Positions 59,567 to 64,000 of a DNA stretch of 64,000 nt are shown here, piece by piece (position 1 is the stretch's first letter; every line of letters starts with the position of its first letter). The notes beneath the pieces were generated by a model. The model saw only the letters and a program-made list of their open reading frames with translations, made no database searches and was not told where the DNA came from. Both the position numbers and the translations under genes were made by a program. The stretch spans positions 5,580,001-5,644,000 of the forward strand of contig NZ_CP159534.1 in the NCBI RefSeq assembly GCF_040529335.1, given 5' to 3'. The stretch comes from Streptomyces sp. HUAS MG91. GTDB taxonomy: Bacteria > Actinomycetota > Actinomycetes > Streptomycetales > Streptomycetaceae.

Positions 59567-61545
59567 TGATCGAGGCAGGCTCCCGCCTCGACACACTTGC
59601 TCGTGCGGCCACCGTCCACCTGCTTCCTGCCGGGGCGGACGGGCCCGAGCAGTGGGGCAGTGGCTTCTTCGTGGCGCCGGGGGTCGTGGTGACCGCCGCT
59701 CACGTGCTGCGCCCCTGGCTCGCGAAGCGGCCGGACCTGGAGTTCGCTGTGCGCGGCGACGCGTTCCACGACGGCATCCCGGTCGCCGCCCGCATGGAGA
59801 GCTGGCTGGTGCGCGATTCGGCCCTCGAGTCCGTGCCGGCCGACCAGGACCTCGCCCTCGTCCGACTGCTCGACCCGGAGGTGGAGCACGAGTGCCTGTG
59901 GCTGGTGGATCGCGCTGTCGAGTACACGGGGCCACTGCGCGTGTACGGCTACCGGCCCGACACGCCGCAGTCCGGCAAGCGCATCGTGCCGTGGAGCGTC
60001 GACGCCGAGATCAATGTGGTCGACGGTGCGCGCGGGCTGCGTTTCAAGCCGGACGCGGAGTTCCCGCCGGGCGTTTCCGGCGGCCCGCTGGTCGACGCGG
60101 ACACGGGGGCCGTCGTCGGGGTCGTCAAATCGAGACGCACCCAAAAGGACGGCGGCGCGGCCGTCTCCGCGCTCGCGCTGCGCGAATTCGGCCCGCTCTA
60201 CCGGGAGCTGGTCGAGGCCCACGACCGCTGGCACGGCTCGCTGCCCGCCTCGCCCGACACCGGCGACAACTGGATCGATCTGCAGGTCAGCGAACTCGGC
60301 CCCGACCCCCTGTGGACGCCGCTGGACCGACGCAAGGCCCTCGACCTGCTGGCCCGGATACCGGCGCCGTCCGACGCGCACGCGGTGCGCAAACTCGCGC
60401 TCGTGGCGCGCAGCGGCTCCCGCTGGCCCGGTGACGACCCGGCCCTGTGCAGCTGGCGTGACGGCCACGGACTGCTCTATGAGGGCCGTCGGCCGCTGTC
60501 GCCCCTGACGTTCCTGCGCTATCTCACCCTGGTTGGCGCGTACGCCTCAGTGCGCGGCGCCGACACGACGATCCTGGACGCCTGGGTGAAGGAGCGGCTG
60601 CGCGCTCACCCGGACCGTTCCCTCCATGCCCTGGTGACCGACGCCCGGCTGCCGGACGATCTGCGGCCCGCACCGGACGAGCCCCTGCGCGCCGGCGTGC
60701 CGTATCCGGAGCCCGGGGACGGCCGGACCGTGGTCACCGTGGTTCTCGACCCGGTGATCGGCGCCGTCCCCACCCGCTTCTTCTGGCAGATCTGGGTCGA
60801 CGACGGGACCGGCGAACCGCTGCTCGCCGCCGCCGACAGCTCCGCCGAGGGTCGTCCCCCGCAGGAGCTGGCACAGGTGCTCGGTGTGCCGTTGGCCCGT
60901 GTGTTCCGCAACGGTGACCGGGAGGGGCGGCCCGCGCCGCTCGAAGTGGCTCTTCCTGTCGAGGAGTTCGACACGGAGGTGCACCGCTGGCGGTTCGCCA
61001 CCGTGGCGGCGCTCGACGACCACCAGTACCTCGGAGCTCAGCGCCAGGTGGTCCTGCGCGACCTGGCACGGCGCCTGGAACCCGACAACGAGGCGTGGAC
61101 GGCCCGCTGGCGGGGCCTGCGTCAGGCCGACGCCCTGACCGCTCATCGCGCGCCGGAGCATGGCCGCACCCCGCAGGCCGCTCGCTACGCCAAGCTGCCG
61201 GCCACGCATGTGCCTGTGCTGTGCCGCCCGGTCGGCCGGGGCCTCGGCAAGCAGACGATGACGGCGATCCTGGACGGCGGGCACCCCGTCGTCCTGTGGC
61301 ACATCGACGGGCACACCGCGCGTGGCTGCGGAGAGGCCTGCGACGAACTGCACCAACACGCCGCCCGGCTCCTCGATCGCGTCGGTTCGGTCGCCGAGCT
61401 CCCCGACAGTGTTCGGCTCGTCCGTGAGGAGATCGGCTCCCATCGTGCGGACCGTCGCTGGGCGGAGCCGCTCGCACTCCTGTACGACGACCCTGACCGG
61501 CCGGTCCCCGGTGGCGATCTCGACGTCGTGGACGCGCCCCAATGA
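59566..61545 (+). CDS. Trypsin-like protease with VMAP-type C-terminus
   Basis: 659 residues from ATG 59566. Residues 1-230 are a trypsin-like domain with the full triad: His46 in VVTAAHVLRP, Asp95 in DQDLALVRL and Ser171 in GVSGGPLVD. No signal peptide is seen, so it acts inside the cell. The middle region (about 240-400) is mixed. The C-terminal third, with LPVEEFDTEVHRWRF and GGHPVVLWHIDGHTARG, resembles VMAP C-terminal domains from vWA-MoxR-associated systems. Protease activity would be an effector or processing step. It is translationally coupled to the trypco1 gene. Confidence 0.82.
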   Translation: MIEAGSRLDTLARAATVHLLPAGADGPEQWGSGFFVAPGVVVTAAHVLRPWLAKRPDLEFAVRGDAFHDGIPVAARMESWLVRDSALESVPADQDLALVRLLDPEVEHECLWLVDRAVEYTGPLRVYGYRPDTPQSGKRIVPWSVDAEINVVDGARGLRFKPDAEFPPGVSGGPLVDADTGAVVGVVKSRRTQKDGGAAVSALALREFGPLYRELVEAHDRWHGSLPASPDTGDNWIDLQVSELGPDPLWTPLDRRKALDLLARIPAPSDAHAVRKLALVARSGSRWPGDDPALCSWRDGHGLLYEGRRPLSPLTFLRYLTLVGAYASVRGADTTILDAWVKERLRAHPDRSLHALVTDARLPDDLRPAPDEPLRAGVPYPEPGDGRTVVTVVLDPVIGAVPTRFFWQIWVDDGTGEPLLAAADSSAEGRPPQELAQVLGVPLARVFRNGDREGRPAPLEVALPVEEFDTEVHRWRFATVAALDDHQYLGAQRQVVLRDLARRLEPDNEAWTARWRGLRQADALTAHRAPEHGRTPQAARYAKLPATHVPVLCRPVGRGLGKQTMTAILDGGHPVVLWHIDGHTARGCGEACDELHQHAARLLDRVGSVAELPDSVRLVREEIGSHRADRRWAEPLALLYDDPDRPVPGGDLDVVDAPQ

Positions 61546-61699
61546 GCGCCAGAGCAGACACCTGTGCCCACAACGCCTGGCTGAAAACAGGCGGTTGGGT
61601 GTGTGGTGTTGGGTACATTCCCAGGGGTCCGTCGCGGGGGAAGGCCGCCTCCGTCGGCCATGACGTGGTGTTCCACCGACCGCCGACGAGGAGCGCGCC

Positions 61700-62710
61700 A
61701 TGACCGAGTGGTTCGTCTATGAGGGCGACGGCAGGCCGGATCCGGACAAGATCCGCCGTCTTCCGGATCCCCCGCCGTGGCGCGCCTTCGACGCCGAGCC
61801 GGTGGCGTACGACGTCCCTGACGTCGACTCGTCGACTCTGCGCAGGCTCGGCGCCACCGCGGTCCCGCTGCCCGTCCAGGACGAGCGAGCGCTGCATCTG
61901 GTCAATGCGGCCCTGTATCTTCGCCGCCCCATGCTCGTGACCGGCGACCCCGGCGCGGGCAAGTCGACCCTCGCACACGAGCTCGCGTACGAACTCGGCC
62001 TCGGGCGTGTCCTTGAGTGGCCGGTGGTCAGCCGCAGCGAACTCAAGGACGGGCTCTACACGTACGACGCGATCGGCCGACTGCACGACGCTCAGCTCGA
62101 CCGGGGCGGTGCCGGAGCGACTTCCGAGGACATCGGCCGCTACATCAAGCTGGGGCCCCTCGGCACGGCTCTGCTCGCGGCCGACCGGCCCCGTGTGCTG
62201 CTCATCGACGAGCTGGACAAGAGCGACATCGACCTGCCCAACGACCTCCTCAACGTCCTGGAGGAGGGGCGGTTCGCGATCCCGGAGCTGGAGCGCATCG
62301 CCGACCATGCGCCCGAGGTCTCCGTGCTCACCGACGACGGCCGGCGGGTGGTGGTCACCGGTGGAGTGGTCCGCTGTCGCGCCTTTCCCGTCGTCGTGCT
62401 GACCAGCAACCGCGAACGGGAGTTCCCCACGCCGCTGTTGCGCCGCTGCATCACGCTGGACCTGCAGTCTCCGCGCGACCAGCGACTCGCAGCGCTCGTG
62501 CAGGCGCACTTCGGCGAGGGTGCCTACGAGGCGCACCACGACATCGTCGACCTGTTCACCGAGTCCGGGACGGACGGCGCGCTGCGCCCCACCGACCAGC
62601 TGCTCAACGCGATCTTCCTTACCCAGTACACCGCCCGCGAGCAGACTCCCGCGCAGCGCACCGAGATCGCCGAACTGTTGATGAGGCCGCTCGACCACGA
62701 GGTGCGGTGA
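61700..62710 (+). CDS. MoxR-family AAA+ ATPase
   Basis: 336 residues. Walker A GDPGAGKST (residues 82-90), Walker B LLIDELDKS (166-174), sensor-1 VVVLTSNRERE, and a MoxR-type arginine region (FPTPLLRRC). The N-terminal 50 residues are an acidic extension. It remodels or loads partner proteins in vWA-MoxR systems. The GTG of the next gene follows by 3 bp. It is separated from the protease by 154 bp. Confidence 0.92.
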   Translation: MTEWFVYEGDGRPDPDKIRRLPDPPPWRAFDAEPVAYDVPDVDSSTLRRLGATAVPLPVQDERALHLVNAALYLRRPMLVTGDPGAGKSTLAHELAYELGLGRVLEWPVVSRSELKDGLYTYDAIGRLHDAQLDRGGAGATSEDIGRYIKLGPLGTALLAADRPRVLLIDELDKSDIDLPNDLLNVLEEGRFAIPELERIADHAPEVSVLTDDGRRVVVTGGVVRCRAFPVVVLTSNREREFPTPLLRRCITLDLQSPRDQRLAALVQAHFGEGAYEAHHDIVDLFTESGTDGALRPTDQLLNAIFLTQYTAREQTPAQRTEIAELLMRPLDHEVR

Positions 62711-62713
62711 CCT

Positions 62714-64000
62714 GTGTCCGCCGCCCGCACGTCCCACGACCCCGGCGAGCAGCACCGTGCGGGCACGCTGCTCACCGCGCTCGCGGAGCGGCTGCGGGAA
62801 GCGGAACTCGACCCCGGAGTAGAGGAGTTGGCCGACGCGTTATGGCTCGCTGGATATCTGGACCGCGAGGCCGGGGACAGCACCGTAGAGCCAACCGCGT
62901 CACCCTCTTCGCCGTCCGCTCCGGAGCCGCCACCCGGCGCGGCGACCGGCCCTTTGCCCGAGCCCACGGGGCAGCAGACTCTCGCGTCCACCGACGAACT
63001 CGACGTGGGAGGGGGGCTGTTCGTCCCGTCGGGCGAGGCGGCGCAGCCGTCCTGGCTGCGCGCCGTTCCGGTCAGAGCGCCGTCACCGCCTGTGCTGCCC
63101 GACCCCGTGGGTCTCCAGCGCGGGCTGCGTCCCTTACAGCACTACCGGGCGCCGGTCCGACCCCCCGCCCGCATTCTCGACGAGCAAGAAACGGCCGAAC
63201 TCGCCGCCCGGTCGGGCGGGCTGGTGATCCCCGTCTTCTCCCCGCGGCGGCGCAGGGAGGCCCGCCTACTGCTGCTCATGGACCTGTCGACATCCACCGT
63301 CGTCTGGCGCGCGGCCCTCGACGAACTGCGTTACGTGTGCGAGCGCGCGGGCGCCTTTCGCGAGGTCCAGGTCCAGTACCTGTATGAGAACGAGAACGGC
63401 CGCCCCGGCACTGCTCCGGCTGTCGGCCACGTCGGCAGGCTCCGTGACCCCGCCCAGCTCACCGACCCCACAGGCCGTCAGCTCACACTGCTGCTCAGCG
63501 ACTGCGCGGGTCCCATGTGGCGCAGCGGCCGCATGCAGCAGTTGCTGCACCACTGGGCCCGCTCCGCGCCGGTGGCCGTCGTCCAGCCGCTTCCGCAGGG
63601 GATGTGGCAGCGGACGCACATGCCCGCCCGGCGCGGTGTGCTTCACCGCCGCGAAGGTCCCGCGGGCCGCCTGGAGTTCACCCCCGACCGCGGCAGTCCC
63701 GTGCCGGGCGCGCTGCCGGTTCCGGTGCTCGCGCTGCGCCGCTCCTCCGTCGAGGGCTGGGCCCGGCTGATGGCGGGGGCGACCGGGCGGGCGCTGCGAA
63801 CCGCGGCCGGATGGGTCGGTGCCGCGCACCCCGTCTCCGCGAGTCCGGTCCGCGCACGTCAAGAGGTCTCGGCGGCCGACCGGGTCCGCACATTCCTGCG
63901 CCGGGCCACGCCGCCCGCCCGCCAGCTCGCCGTCAGCCTCTCCGTCGTACCGCTGTACCTGCCGGTGATGCGGCTCGTGCAACACGCCATGCTCGCCGGG
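62714..64000 (+). CDS. vWA-like (SAV_2336 N-domain-type) protein, 3' end beyond window
   Basis: 429 codons from GTG 62714 with no stop before the window edge. After an acidic, Pro-rich N-terminus, a vWA-like domain begins at VIPVFSPRRRREARLLLLMDLSTST, which contains a MIDAS-type DxSxS (Asp190, Ser192, Ser194). The following part (LTLLLSDCAGPMWRSGRMQQLLHHWARSAPVAVVQPL) resembles the SAV_2336 N-terminal domain family. The MoxR ATPase probably acts on this partner. The full domain set, including any C-terminal effector, lies outside the window. Confidence 0.82.
   Translation, partial: MSAARTSHDPGEQHRAGTLLTALAERLREAELDPGVEELADALWLAGYLDREAGDSTVEPTASPSSPSAPEPPPGAATGPLPEPTGQQTLASTDELDVGGGLFVPSGEAAQPSWLRAVPVRAPSPPVLPDPVGLQRGLRPLQHYRAPVRPPARILDEQETAELAARSGGLVIPVFSPRRRREARLLLLMDLSTSTVVWRAALDELRYVCERAGAFREVQVQYLYENENGRPGTAPAVGHVGRLRDPAQLTDPTGRQLTLLLSDCAGPMWRSGRMQQLLHHWARSAPVAVVQPLPQGMWQRTHMPARRGVLHRREGPAGRLEFTPDRGSPVPGALPVPVLALRRSSVEGWARLMAGATGRALRTAAGWVGAAHPVSASPVRARQEVSAADRVRTFLRRATPPARQLAVSLSVVPLYLPVMRLVQHAMLAG

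Overview
The window is chromosomal DNA from a Streptomyces (or very close actinomycete). It is uniformly very GC-rich with strong third-position GC bias, often uses GTG starts, and contains Streptomyces hallmark genes: sigR-rsrA, a dasR-dasABC chitobiose uptake locus, a WhiB-like gene, a nickel superoxide dismutase and epi-isozizaene synthase. From memory, gene order follows the S. coelicolor core region around SCO5216 (sigR) to about SCO5262. Most of the window is therefore ancestral core chromosome, not a recent island. No rRNA, tRNA, CRISPR array or intact insertion sequence was seen.

Left part (1-21 kb): the 3' end of an SRAP protein, an alpha/beta hydrolase, the thiol-stress sigma factor SigR with its zinc anti-sigma RsrA, two HD-domain membrane proteins plus a TPR protein, and peptide deformylase. 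Next is the two-gene albaflavenone pathway (terpene cyclase and CYP170-type P450). On the minus strand lies the class Ia ribonucleotide reductase operon nrdAB behind a cobalamin riboswitch, with an AraC-type (NrdS-like) gene displaced by a methyltransferase and a small membrane gene. A lipoprotein, a nucleoside hydrolase, a sodium:solute symporter with its DUF3311 partner, and a YbdD-like small protein follow.

Middle part (20-46 kb): the amino-sugar regulon (dasR, dasABC, a GH3 N-acetylglucosaminidase, nagB and a SIS-domain gene) with several visible DasR operator (dre) sites. Then come a TetR regulator, a PdtaS-like histidine kinase with a dre-like site upstream, wblE, a lipid kinase, the stress sigma factor SigH with its RsbW-like partner, a Na+/H+ antiporter beside a UBP zinc finger, a PLP enzyme, an amidase, and a cyclic-nucleotide-domain Family 2B encapsulin shell gene followed by a polyprenyl synthetase that may be its cargo. 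Smaller accessory genes follow.

Right part (46-64 kb): sodN-sodX, with a 3'-UTR RNA resembling s-SodF; methyltransferase, CGNR-type and amino-acid ABC transporter genes; malic enzyme; a palindromic MITE-like element; a quinone oxidoreductase; a small HTH/Clp-N pair; a DUF4097-PadR pair; and, running off the window end, a trypco1 - trypsin/VMAP-like - MoxR ATPase - vWA-like (SAV_2336-type) locus. This last locus has the organisation of a bacterial ternary conflict or regulatory system and is the most unusual gene system here. The encapsulin-prenyltransferase pair comes second.
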